Source of the DNA: Alphaproteobacteria bacterium
GTDB lineage: Bacteria; Pseudomonadota; Alphaproteobacteria; Micavibrionales; Micavibrionaceae
Length of the DNA: 8,433 nucleotides
NCBI GenBank assembly: GCA_023141075.1
Contig: JAGLKL010000050.1
Span: forward strand, 1 to 8,433
Direction of reading: 5' to 3'
In this document: positions 1 through 7,343 of the stretch, piece by piece
How the letters are laid out: the number at the start of each line of letters is the position of its first letter
Position numbering within the stretch: position 1 is the stretch's first letter
Program-made: the position numbers and the translations under genes
Notes under the pieces: generated by a model
Told to the model about the DNA's origin: nothing
The model's database searches: none
The model's input: the letters and a program-made list of their open reading frames with translations, nothing else

Positions 1-183
1 TAAGACTTTTGCAGAGGGTTCTATAATATATCAGAAGTCTAGGTCAAGGATATAATCAATTAATAACGAACAAAAACAAAAAAGAAAAGCATGCGTAGCT
101 ATCCTATCCTTGTTGTTCTCCTTCCGGCATGATAAAAGTTTGTTTTTATCGATGTCAAAAACCAGAGCAAAGGACTTGCCAGC
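1..183 (+). promoter_or_regulatory. Leader region of the GlnA-like gene
   Basis: No gene is visible here. Two TATAAT hexamers (22-27 and 51-56) could be -10 boxes. The first would need a -35 box at or beyond the window edge, and the second has no convincing -35 at 16-18 bases. A small AT-rich stem (GATAAAA 131-137 with TTTTATC 144-150) lies in the leader and has no T-tract to make it a terminator. An AAAGGA ribosome-binding site (169-174) lies nine bases before the GTG at 184. The GTG frame is closed by a TAA at 133-135 and contains no ATG or other GTG between, which supports the GTG start. Confidence 0.4.
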
Positions 184-1605
184 GTGAACAAATACAGATT
201 GTCATTCAAGAGTGCTTCAGATCTTCTTAAATACACGAAAGATCAGGGTGTTCAGTTTATTCATTACAACTTCACAGATTTGCGTGGGAAATGGTATCAT
301 AGCGCCCAGCATGTCAGTGCCTGTACTTCTGATATTATTGATACCGGCATTGCACTTGATAGCTCTTTAATTGCCGGGTGGTCAGAAGATGCCGACACAA
401 CAGCTTTACTTATAAGACCAGATATCTCGCGCGTGAGTTATGATCCTTTTGCTGCACAAAAAACGATTAAGATTCTTTGTGATGTTTATGATCCGGTTTC
501 CAAGCTTCCTTATAAACTTGACCCACGAAATGTAGCCAAAAAAGCGCAGGATTTTTTGAAAAAATCCGGGATAGGAGATGTCGTTTATTTCGGACCGGAA
601 ATTGAGTTTTTTATCTTTGAGAATGTTAAAATCGTTAATAAAGCAAATCAAGTCGGTTATCATTTGGACAGCGAGGAAGGTTCTTACAATAAAAGTCGTG
701 ATTATCCGACGGGGAATATGGGACACCGTCCGGATGTGGGAAAAGGATACTTAAGTGAAAGTCCGACTGATGGTTTATCTGATATCCGGGCAGAAATGCT
801 TAGTGTTATTGAAAGTATGGGGGTGATGGTCGAAAAACATTACCACAGTCTGGCTCCTAGCCAGTGTGCTTTAGGTATTCGTTTTTCCGGGCTTTTGGAT
901 AGCGCCGACAATGTACAGATTTATAAGCATGTCGTGCATAACGTCGCGCATAGCTATGGCAAAAGCGCTACGTTTATGCCCAAGCCTATTAACGGTGATT
1001 ATGGCTCGGCGATGCGTATTAACCAATCTATATGGAAAAATGGTAAACCTCTTTTCTCAGGTGAAGAATATGCCGGGCTTTCGGAAACAGCTTTGTTTTA
1101 TATTGGAGGGATTTTGAAGCATGCCAACGCGCTTAATGCCCTGACCAATCCTTCGACAAACAGCTATAAGCGGCTAGCGGCCAAAGGTAAGGCTCCTTCC
1201 CTGCTAGGTTATTCAAAACAATGCTGCTTAACGGCTTGTCGTGTTCCATATGCGCAAAGTGCTTCATCCAAACGTATTGAAGCTTGTTTCCCTGACCCGA
1301 CAGCCAATCCTTATCTGGCTTTTTCCGCATTGCTTATGGCCGGTCTGGATGGCATAGAGAACAAAATTCATCCCGGAGAAGCCATTGATAAAAAGGCGGG
1401 TGAAGGTAAGAAAGCAATCCCACAAATTTGCGGCTCACTGCGACAGGCCTTGGATTCACTTGAATCCGACCATGCCTTCCTGCTTAAAGGAAACGTCTTT
1501 ACCAAAGAGTTCCTAGAAGCCTATACCGCTCTTAAGAAAAAAGAATTGGAACGTTACGAAACAACAACTCACCCGGTGGAAGTGGATATGTATTACTCCT
1601 CGTAG
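184..1605 (+). CDS. Type I glutamine synthetase homologue, probable pseudoenzyme
   Basis: The 473-residue product aligns along its whole length with bacterial GlnA (469 residues in E. coli), including the N-terminal FTDLRGKW segment, FGPEIEFF (137-144), VVHNVAHSYGK (250-260), TFMPKP (263-268), AGLDGI (386-391) and the C-terminal HPVEVDMYYSS. GlnA makes glutamine from glutamate, ammonia and ATP in the cytoplasm as a dodecamer. Using E. coli mature numbering, the equivalents of D50, E129, E131, R321, R344, R355 and E357 are kept (D59, E139, E141, R330, R353, R364, E366). E212 is S222, E220 is A229 (one-residue gap nearby), N264 is Y273, H269 is R278, H271 is N280, E327 is K336, R339 is C348 and R359 is C368. 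Both metal sites and the ammonium-site flap are therefore broken. The Tyr397 adenylylation loop is replaced by a shorter Gly/Lys stretch (404-411) without tyrosine. The frame is intact, so this is not a decayed pseudogene. GTG start with AAAGGA nine bases upstream. Homology is certain; loss of synthetase activity is a strong inference. Confidence 0.93.
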   Translation: MNKYRLSFKSASDLLKYTKDQGVQFIHYNFTDLRGKWYHSAQHVSACTSDIIDTGIALDSSLIAGWSEDADTTALLIRPDISRVSYDPFAAQKTIKILCDVYDPVSKLPYKLDPRNVAKKAQDFLKKSGIGDVVYFGPEIEFFIFENVKIVNKANQVGYHLDSEEGSYNKSRDYPTGNMGHRPDVGKGYLSESPTDGLSDIRAEMLSVIESMGVMVEKHYHSLAPSQCALGIRFSGLLDSADNVQIYKHVVHNVAHSYGKSATFMPKPINGDYGSAMRINQSIWKNGKPLFSGEEYAGLSETALFYIGGILKHANALNALTNPSTNSYKRLAAKGKAPSLLGYSKQCCLTACRVPYAQSASSKRIEACFPDPTANPYLAFSALLMAGLDGIENKIHPGEAIDKKAGEGKKAIPQICGSLRQALDSLESDHAFLLKGNVFTKEFLEAYTALKKKELERYETTTHPVEVDMYYSS

Positions 1606-1641
1606 CTTATTGCTTTTTAAGAAAACCTACGCGACGGGAGG

Positions 1642-2877
1642 CTAGTTCCTTTCCAGAAAAGCACCGATCATTGGCCTGAAATTGGCCACGATGAGCTTGT
1701 AGTTTTCGATGTTTTCTGCCCAAACCACAAACATATCATCACGTGATGGCGTAAGAAGCGTAATGAAATAGTAGTAATTCCCTCCTACCATAACAGTATA
1801 CCAAAACTCATATTCACTCATATTGTCTGAGCTATCCACCCCGCGATAAACTTCCGTAACCGCAAAGTCGATATTATCAGAATAGGTAAATTCGTAACTT
1901 TCAGGAAGTCTTTCCCCTATTATCATTCCTTCCGATTCTATCTGCCCCTTATATTCCTCAATCTCCTCGACAAGGGTATTTTTGACTGTCGAGGATATAA
2001 TTGTTACATCCAGCTTCCCTTCCGTCGTCGTGGTTCCTGTGCCCTTTGTTGTCGGATTGTATGCCGTTCCAATCTTTCGTGTATTTAATATCGTTACTTT
2101 TAACCTATCCATATTACGTACAGGCTTTGCGTATATATTCCAACCTAACGGATATCTGATCTCCGCGATATCAAGGAAACGATAAGGTAGCATCTCACTA
2201 TATTTGCGTTTGATTGGGTGCGTCATTTGAAAAGAAGCTATGACCATTGCCTGCATCACTGCTTGGTCTTTGAAATAGTGCATAGGCACGTAATACTTAA
2301 CCACGATAATCTTATCGCCATTAATCATGGCCAGTGATCGTAAATAGTACGAATAGTCTCCTTCCATCACAACCATCAAAGATTCAACTTTATTTGTGTT
2401 ATGGACGATCAGGCCTTCTGTTGTATATCCCCCTTCCAAGATATACTTGATGTACCACTGTTCAGCCGTGAGGTTACCTTCCATGTTCAACGCCTCAATC
2501 ACGATTCGGCTACGCCCGGAAATCGTCGGTGGGCTGTAATAGGAACTCAACTCAAGGAACAACTTCTCACTCAAAATAAAGTTAGTTGAGCTTTTATCTA
2601 CTCCTTCTTCCCAGTCTTTGGAAATGCGCATGCTATATGCAAGCACCTCTTCGTCATATGGCTTCTTAGCAATCGGTCGTGATACTTCAACAAACTTCTC
2701 ATAAGACGGTAATGGTAATTCAGGCATAGGTTTTTTAAAACGATCAAATATATTCTGATTGCTACCTGTTTGTGCCAATGCACAGCCTGACTCCATTAAC
2801 GATATGCCAAATAGCACCACAAGGAACACTATCAGCATTTTGCCCGAGTTCAGGAATTTGGTTTTACACTCAATCAC
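1642..2877 (-). CDS. Exported protein of unknown function with two similar halves
   Basis: I do not recognise this 411-residue protein. It begins with a signal peptide: Lys residues near the N-terminus, a hydrophobic core (residues 15-28) and an ALA-Q signal peptidase I site after residue 35. C32 is preceded by E-S-G, a poor lipobox, so a lipoprotein is less likely. Two regions of alpha/beta character look related. Residues 80-91 and 239-251 each give an initial strand followed by a Trp (W89, W246), and residues 177-218 and 358-403 share aromatic strands around an NGD/GGN turn followed by a helix ending in ASF or ANF. The halves are joined near 225-235, and the second carries a Gly/Thr-rich insert (276-288). 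The overall look recalls PsbP/Mog1-like folds, but this is only an impression. The start is GTG (2875-2877) with a weak AGAGA upstream; ATG at 2836-2838 (Met14) still leaves a good signal peptide and is an alternative. It converges with the GlnA-like gene, with 36 bases between stops and no clear terminator. Confidence 0.82.
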   Translation of the reverse strand: MIECKTKFLNSGKMLIVFLVVLFGISLMESGCALAQTGSNQNIFDRFKKPMPELPLPSYEKFVEVSRPIAKKPYDEEVLAYSMRISKDWEEGVDKSSTNFILSEKLFLELSSYYSPPTISGRSRIVIEALNMEGNLTAEQWYIKYILEGGYTTEGLIVHNTNKVESLMVVMEGDYSYYLRSLAMINGDKIIVVKYYVPMHYFKDQAVMQAMVIASFQMTHPIKRKYSEMLPYRFLDIAEIRYPLGWNIYAKPVRNMDRLKVTILNTRKIGTAYNPTTKGTGTTTTEGKLDVTIISSTVKNTLVEEIEEYKGQIESEGMIIGERLPESYEFTYSDNIDFAVTEVYRGVDSSDNMSEYEFWYTVMVGGNYYYFITLLTPSRDDMFVVWAENIENYKLIVANFRPMIGAFLERN

Positions 2878-3018
2878 CGATTTTCTCTGCTTTTTTTACA
2901 CTTTAACCTATGAAATTACAATTACGCCCGGAGAAAAATAAAGACAAAACTTTAGAACCCGTATACTACCTTGTATCATCGCTTCCTGACAAGCTCCGTT
3001 TTGCCTAATAGCTTATGC
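2878..3018. other. Intergenic region between divergent genes, left part
   Basis: This is the upstream flank of the exported-protein gene. On the minus strand a TTGTCT (around 2943-2948) followed after 17 bases by TAATTG gives at best a weak promoter for that gene. No coding potential, RNA gene or strong hairpin is seen here. The nonamer CGTATACTA occurs at 2960-2968 and again at 3226-3234, on the two sides of the hairpin array. Confidence 0.4.
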
Positions 3019-3051
3019 CATATAAAATGATTCAAAAAATCATTTTATATG
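3019..3051. repeat. Array hairpin 1
   Basis: A perfect 14-base-pair AT-rich stem (arms 3019-3032 and 3038-3051) closes a CAAAA loop. Pairing may continue past a single bulged base at 3052 through 3053-3054. Block A of the first spacer follows directly. On the minus strand the loop reads TTTTG, similar to the loops of hairpins 2 and 3 on the plus strand. Confidence 0.8.
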
Positions 3052-3053
3052 TG

Positions 3054-3111
3054 CGTTCAAATGCCACGCAGGCTTACGTTCCTCACGGAACGAGGCCGCA
3101 GTCGCAACCTT
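3054..3111. repeat. Array spacer unit 1
   Basis: Block A (3054-3075) contains GCCACGCAGGCTT and block B (3098-3111) is GCAGTCGCAACCTT. Between them CGTTCC (3077-3082) pairs with GGAACG (3087-3092) around a TCAC loop. The stem can be extended by GGCTT with AGGCC (3071-3075 with 3093-3097, one G-T pair) past a bulged A at 3076. Confidence 0.8.
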
Positions 3112-3119
3112 ATTAATAC

Positions 3120-3146
3120 CGATTCTCATTCTTTGAATGAGAATCG
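3120..3146. repeat. Array hairpin 2
   Basis: A perfect 12-base-pair stem (3120-3131 with 3135-3146) closes a three-base TTT loop. It has no sequence identity to hairpin 1 in its outer arms but holds the same place relative to block A. There is no T-tract on either side, so it is not an obvious terminator. Confidence 0.8.
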
Positions 3147-3147
3147 A

Positions 3148-3201
3148 CGTTCATACGCCACGCAGGCTTCGCGCTAACGCGCGGGTTGCAGTCGCAACCT
3201 T
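3148..3201. repeat. Array spacer unit 2
   Basis: Block A (3148-3169) differs from unit 1 at two positions and block B (3188-3201) is identical. The central stem is different in sequence: CGCGC (3170-3174) pairs with GCGCG (3179-3183) around TAAC. In this copy GGTTGC (3184-3189) can also pair perfectly with GCAACC (3194-3199) around AGTC; unit 1 keeps only four of those six pairs. Confidence 0.8.
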
Positions 3202-3202
3202 T

Positions 3203-3235
3203 ATAGCATACTCATTTTTGTAATGCGTATACTAT
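3203..3235. repeat. Array hairpin 3
   Basis: Arms 3203-3216 and 3222-3235 pair at 12 of 14 positions (mismatches at 3207/3231 and 3212/3226) around a five-base loop. The apex resembles hairpin 2 (TCATT, T-rich loop ending in TTTG, then AATG). The last spacer precedes it and no further unit follows. Confidence 0.7.
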
Positions 3236-3254
3236 ATGGAAAAAAATCTTTTAT

Positions 3255-3285
3255 TTGCACCGTGCATAACATTAAGGATTATAAT
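3255..3285 (+). promoter_or_regulatory. Possible promoter of parE
   Basis: A perfect -10 hexamer TATAAT (3280-3285) lies about 45 bases before the parE ATG. The best -35 candidate, TTGCAC (3255-3260), is 19 bases upstream, longer than ideal. It sits just after the hairpin array, so the array is outside the predicted parE transcript unless transcription starts further upstream. Confidence 0.4.
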
Positions 3286-3329
3286 CGGCTCATGTTTATT
3301 TTGAGTAAAAAAAGGGTTACCATCACTCA

Positions 3330-5327
3330 ATGTCAAATTACGATGCATCATCGATTGAAGTTCTGGAAGGACTTGAACCTGTTCGAAGACGCCCGGGTAT
3401 GTACGTCGGCGGGACGGACGAACGCGCCTATCATCATCTGGTTGGAGAAGTTTTGGATAACTCCATGGATGAGGCCGTGGCCGGACATGCTGACTGGATT
3501 GAATGTGCCCTCGAAAAAGGCAATATTATTACCATTCGTGATAATGGCCGCGGCATTCCTGTCGAACGTCATCCCAAGTTCCCGGATAAATCCTCTCTGG
3601 AAGTCATTATGACGACGCTGCACTCCGGCGGTAAGTTTAACAACAAAGCGTACCAGACATCAGGAGGGCTGCACGGTGTTGGTCTTTCTGTTGTAAATGC
3701 CTTGTCTGATGATCTGTGCGTTGAGATTGCGCGCGATAAGCAACTCCATAGGCAAAATTACTGCCGTGGCGTACCGCTTTCTGATCTTGAGGATTTGGGT
3801 GTTGTCCATAATCGTCGCGGCACAAGCGTGCGCTTTCACCCGGATCCGGAAATCTTTGGAGACAAAATTGGTTTTAAGCCATCATGGCTATTCCAGATGC
3901 TCCGCTCCAAGGCCTTTTTGTTTTCCGGCGTAGAAATACGCTGGAAGTGCGATCCTGAAGTTATTAAGCCTGATAGCAAAACCCCGGTTGAAGCTGTCTT
4001 TAAATTTCCTAACGGCCTTCTGGATTACCTTGAGATAACGCTAAAAGACAAACCGACCATTGTTCCAGATTCTTTTCACGGAAAGGTAAAATTTCCCAGT
4101 GGAGAGGGATGCGTTGAATATGCCATTCAGTGGCCCGAAGATGATGAGGGCTTCATTCATTCATATTGTAATACTGTGCCTACTCCTTCGGGAGGAACAC
4201 ATGAAACCGGTCTGCGCACCGCGTTGTCTAAGGGATTGCGCAATTACGGAGAAATGACTGGAAATCGCCGTTCTTCCCTGATTACTATTGATGACATTAT
4301 GTCCGGCGCGGCTATCTTGCTTTCAGTCTTTGTAAAAGACCCACAGTTTCAGGGGCAAACAAAGGAAAGACTGGTTAATACCAATGTTACAAAACTGGTG
4401 GATACAGCCGTAAAGGATCACTTTGATTTATGGCTGTCTCAAAATCCGGCAGCCAGCACAAAATTGCTTAATTCCATTATCGAGAAGGCTGAGGAACGCC
4501 AACGCCGTAAGGCCAAACGTGCAACTAACCGTAAAAGCGCAACTCAGAAATTGCGCCTGCCCGGGAAGCTTGCCGATTGCAGCCGGACAGATTCTCATGA
4601 AACCGAATTGTTTATTGTTGAGGGTGACAGTGCCGGAGGCTCTGCAAAACAAGGGCGTAACCGGGAAACACAAGCTATTTTGCCCTTACGCGGTAAAATT
4701 TTGAATGTTGTTAGCGCCTCAAAAGACAAAATCAGGGCTAATCAGGAAATTCAGGATCTTATTCAGGCTATGGGTAGCGGCAGTGGCAAAGATTTCGATG
4801 TCGATAAATTACGTTATGAACGTATCATTATCATGACAGATGCTGATGTAGACGGCGCACATATTGCCGCTTTGCTGGTGACGTTCTTCTATACGCAGAT
4901 GAAGCCTCTTATTGAGCGAGGACATCTCTATATTGCCCAACCCCCGCTTTATCGTCTAGTTAGCGGGACGCTTAGTGCCTATGCCCGTGATGATGAGCAT
5001 AAAGATGAATTAATGAAAACCACGTTTAAGGGAAAAAGCAAAGTTGATGTCTCGCGCTTTAAAGGTCTCGGTGAAATGCCCGCAGCACAGCTTAAGGAAA
5101 CGACAATGAACCCGAAATCCAGAATTCTGCTTCGTGTTACATTGCCGGATGCTATGGCCGCGCTGGGGATTAATCCGACAGACATTTCCGAAACTGAAGA
5201 CAATATTGAACAAGAAGACCATAGTGATATTGATGATCTGGTAGAGCGGCTCATGGGAAAAAACGCTGAGGCACGTTTTCGCTTTATTCAGGACAATGCA
5301 CAGTTTGTTGAAAACATAGATGTTTGA
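3330..5327 (+). CDS. parE: DNA topoisomerase IV subunit B
   Basis: ParE is the ATPase and TOPRIM subunit of topoisomerase IV, which with ParC unlinks daughter chromosomes and relaxes supercoils in the cytoplasm. The 665 residues show the GHKL ATPase domain: E40 and N44 in GEVLDNSMDEA, DNGRGIP (71-77) and GGLHGVG (112-118). The transducer lysine is K345 in QTKERL. The TOPRIM domain has ELFIVEGDSAGG (426-437) and IMTDADVDGAH (501-511) with the metal-binding acids E431, D504 and D506. TQAILPLRGK followed by ILNVVSASKDK, and the C-terminal DLVERLMG with FRFIQDNA, point to ParE rather than GyrB. Length is normal for alphaproteobacterial ParE. ATG is the only start: an in-frame TAA lies at 3306-3308 and the next Met (24) is inside the conserved RRRPGMYVGG. 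The ribosome-binding site is weak (AGGG near 3313-3316). parC is not in the window. The YdbH-like gene follows after 27 bases. Confidence 0.96.
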   Translation: MSNYDASSIEVLEGLEPVRRRPGMYVGGTDERAYHHLVGEVLDNSMDEAVAGHADWIECALEKGNIITIRDNGRGIPVERHPKFPDKSSLEVIMTTLHSGGKFNNKAYQTSGGLHGVGLSVVNALSDDLCVEIARDKQLHRQNYCRGVPLSDLEDLGVVHNRRGTSVRFHPDPEIFGDKIGFKPSWLFQMLRSKAFLFSGVEIRWKCDPEVIKPDSKTPVEAVFKFPNGLLDYLEITLKDKPTIVPDSFHGKVKFPSGEGCVEYAIQWPEDDEGFIHSYCNTVPTPSGGTHETGLRTALSKGLRNYGEMTGNRRSSLITIDDIMSGAAILLSVFVKDPQFQGQTKERLVNTNVTKLVDTAVKDHFDLWLSQNPAASTKLLNSIIEKAEERQRRKAKRATNRKSATQKLRLPGKLADCSRTDSHETELFIVEGDSAGGSAKQGRNRETQAILPLRGKILNVVSASKDKIRANQEIQDLIQAMGSGSGKDFDVDKLRYERIIIMTDADVDGAHIAALLVTFFYTQMKPLIERGHLYIAQPPLYRLVSGTLSAYARDDEHKDELMKTTFKGKSKVDVSRFKGLGEMPAAQLKETTMNPKSRILLRVTLPDAMAALGINPTDISETEDNIEQEDHSDIDDLVERLMGKNAEARFRFIQDNAQFVENIDV

Positions 5328-5354
5328 TATACGTTATTTTACGATAAGTGAGTA

Positions 5355-7343
5355 ATGAACCGCTTTTTTGTCATTTTTCTGGCTTTTGGATTTATCGCAA
5401 TAGGTATTGCGAGCACATATGCCTATTTCATTTTTATTCCGGAAAAAGTTGAGCAGATCGTTGTTAGCGGCATAAATCGTTTTGGATTTGAAAACCCTGT
5501 TTTCGGTTCTATTAAGCGAGAAAACGGCCAAATCATTTTGAGCGATGTTGCACTGGACTCCGAACATTTTAGTACAATAAAAGAATTGCGCATCCGCTTT
5601 TCAGTTCTAAAATTCCTGATTAACCGCCATAAAGCACAGGATATCACTGTTCACGGGCTTAACCTGACAGGAGAGCTATCCGAAGATTTTGTCCCGTTCA
5701 TTGCCGGATGGACTGATAACTCCCGAATTGTTGAAAGTCTACAGAATTTTCCTGCAGGAAAAATATATGTTGAATCTGCCACTATGGATCTGCTTTCAAA
5801 TAAATTTGGTGGTATCAAAATTCGAGGTGACGGGCAACTCCTGATAAGTGGCGATGGCACTGTTTCTTTAAAGGCGCGTGCAACAACCAAACAAAAAAAA
5901 TTGAGTTTTGCTTCCAAAATAGAAGCGTCTATAGTTGCTAACAAAGACGTGCATTATAAAGCCAAGATCGAAGATTGCTCGGTTGATTTACCAAATATCG
6001 GTATTAAGCGCGGGAACGGTACAATTAAAGGAACGTCCCCTTATGATAAAGAAAAAACGTCCTCGCTTGTCGCTGATCTTCAGCTTGCTTCATTACGCTG
6101 GTACGATTTGCCGCTGAAAGATGTTAAGGCAAACATAAAGATTTCAGACTCCTTGCGCCAATACACATTGGAAGGGTCAACTTTCGGTACAAGTAATATC
6201 CTCTGGAATGCTACAATATCCAATACTAATGAGGACGATTTATTTCGCTCAAGCGTGACCCTTTCACCGGGTTCTCTAAATGATGTTCAAAAGTTTTTTG
6301 GTCGTAATAAAAAGCTTGGTGTTAACGCTTATATTCCCAAAGCACTGCTTAATATTCCTTCACCCTCTATTCAAATCGAGAATAGTTTTGATCCTCAGAA
6401 AAAAAATATCAAAGGGACGCTTGAAGTAAAATACAAAGACCCTGCGGTGGTTCTTAATGTTAATTATCACAGTGTTTCTAAAACTCCGGCAGATATTATC
6501 GGAAGCATAAAAATGGACAAAACAACGTACCGCCCTGCTCCGGAAGCCACGGATAAAACGAGTTTTGATCTTTCTGCTTTAGGGAATTTTACGCTTAAGA
6601 ATTTTTCTACGAAGCCCGGTTTTTTATGGATTGCTCAGACAACGGTTCATAGCGGCACTTTAGATTTTGGCTCCGTTAAAATCCCGGATATTCAAGGTTC
6701 TGTGCTGCTCGGTGGCAGTGAGGCTGAGCAAAAAAAACGCGTTCATACATTAGACTATACATTCCCTCTTAAAAAAGAAATCGCGCATAAAGGTACGGTA
6801 TTTCTTAATTTCAGTGATACTAAAAAACCCCTTTTGGAGTATTTTAGCCTGAAAATTTACGGCGGCGAAATTAAGGCGCAAGATCCAATTACCAAAGATG
6901 GAAAAATCTTAAGGAAAAATACTTTGGATGTCTCCAATATTAACCTTGAAAATTTGACCAGTGATGCACAATTAGCCGGTATTTTTGTGAGTGGGCAACT
7001 GGCCGGTATTCTTCCTTTTGAGGCAAAAAAAGGCGGTATGCACGTAATTGGCGGGTTATTGCAAAGTCAAGACACGGGTATTATCCGTTTATCTAAGACT
7101 ATGACAAAAGGATTGTTTCCCGGTTATACGCCGAAGAACATAATTTTGCGCAAAGCGCTTGAAAATTTTCATTACGAGTTTTTTGAGATTCGTCTGGATG
7201 GAGATTTGAATGACCGTGTCATGATGACTCTTAATGCACGCGGTAGAAATCCTGGTATGAAAAGTAAAAACTTCGTTGATGTTAATTTGCAGATCGAAAC
7301 GCAAATATCGCTATTATTTAAAGCGTTAATGCTGCAGCAATAA
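5355..7343 (+). CDS. YdbH-like (AsmA/TamB-clan) membrane-anchored protein
   Basis: The 662-residue protein has one N-terminal membrane segment (residues about 4-28) with the rest predicted in the periplasm. The body is rich in beta-strand-like repeats, as in AsmA-clan proteins that form long grooves for lipids. The C-terminal part (about 586-662) has the pattern I associate with the YdbH domain: ALENFHYEFFEIRLDG, a hydrophobic strand, GRNPG, and a VDVNLQIE strand before a final short helix. In E. coli, YdbH, TamB and YhdP redundantly carry phospholipids between inner and outer membrane, and YdbH works with the lipoprotein YnbE and with YdbL. No ynbE or ydbL follows here, and the protein is shorter than E. 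coli YdbH (roughly 880 residues). The ATG is preceded closely by AAGTGAG (5346-5352). The 27-base gap after parE suggests cotranscription. Another AsmA-type subfamily remains possible. Confidence 0.72.
   Translation: MNRFFVIFLAFGFIAIGIASTYAYFIFIPEKVEQIVVSGINRFGFENPVFGSIKRENGQIILSDVALDSEHFSTIKELRIRFSVLKFLINRHKAQDITVHGLNLTGELSEDFVPFIAGWTDNSRIVESLQNFPAGKIYVESATMDLLSNKFGGIKIRGDGQLLISGDGTVSLKARATTKQKKLSFASKIEASIVANKDVHYKAKIEDCSVDLPNIGIKRGNGTIKGTSPYDKEKTSSLVADLQLASLRWYDLPLKDVKANIKISDSLRQYTLEGSTFGTSNILWNATISNTNEDDLFRSSVTLSPGSLNDVQKFFGRNKKLGVNAYIPKALLNIPSPSIQIENSFDPQKKNIKGTLEVKYKDPAVVLNVNYHSVSKTPADIIGSIKMDKTTYRPAPEATDKTSFDLSALGNFTLKNFSTKPGFLWIAQTTVHSGTLDFGSVKIPDIQGSVLLGGSEAEQKKRVHTLDYTFPLKKEIAHKGTVFLNFSDTKKPLLEYFSLKIYGGEIKAQDPITKDGKILRKNTLDVSNINLENLTSDAQLAGIFVSGQLAGILPFEAKKGGMHVIGGLLQSQDTGIIRLSKTMTKGLFPGYTPKNIILRKALENFHYEFFEIRLDGDLNDRVMMTLNARGRNPGMKSKNFVDVNLQIETQISLLFKALMLQQ

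Larger units (their letters stand above)
3019..3235. repeat. Ordered array of variable hairpins and conserved spacers
   Basis: Three inverted repeats (3019-3051, 3120-3146, 3203-3235) alternate with two related spacers (3054-3111, 3148-3201). The spacers share a 22-base 5' block (20 of 22 identical) and a 14-base 3' block (identical), and between these blocks each has a stem-loop of different sequence. The order is hairpin, block A, small stem, block B, hairpin, block A, small stem, block B, hairpin. Stems differ between units but remain paired, which suggests selection or replication on structure rather than sequence. The array lies upstream of parE and ends about 95 bases before its ATG. 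It is too irregular for CRISPR, as the repeated part is itself interrupted and the variable parts are palindromes. Function and family are unknown. Confidence 0.8.

Noticed and set aside
184..1605. Decayed glnA pseudogene
   Set aside because: The frame is intact over 473 codons, non-catalytic conserved segments are preserved and the ribosome-binding site is good. Changes are concentrated at active-site positions, unlike random decay.
3019..3235. CRISPR array
   Set aside because: Only two conserved units are present, the repeats are split by variable palindromes, and the intervening parts are themselves hairpins rather than unrelated spacers.
3019..3235. Integron attC sites
   Set aside because: There are no GTTRRRY/RYYYAAC ends in the expected places, no cassette ORFs between the hairpins, and no integrase in view.
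3223..3612. 129-codon ORF overlapping the start of parE
   Set aside because: It overlaps the conserved ParE ATPase coding sequence in another frame and its product has no recognisable feature. It is a shadow of parE.
3330..5327. GyrB instead of ParE
   Set aside because: The TQAILPLRGK segment followed by NVVSASKDK and the short C-terminus fit ParE better; there is no GyrB-specific insert.
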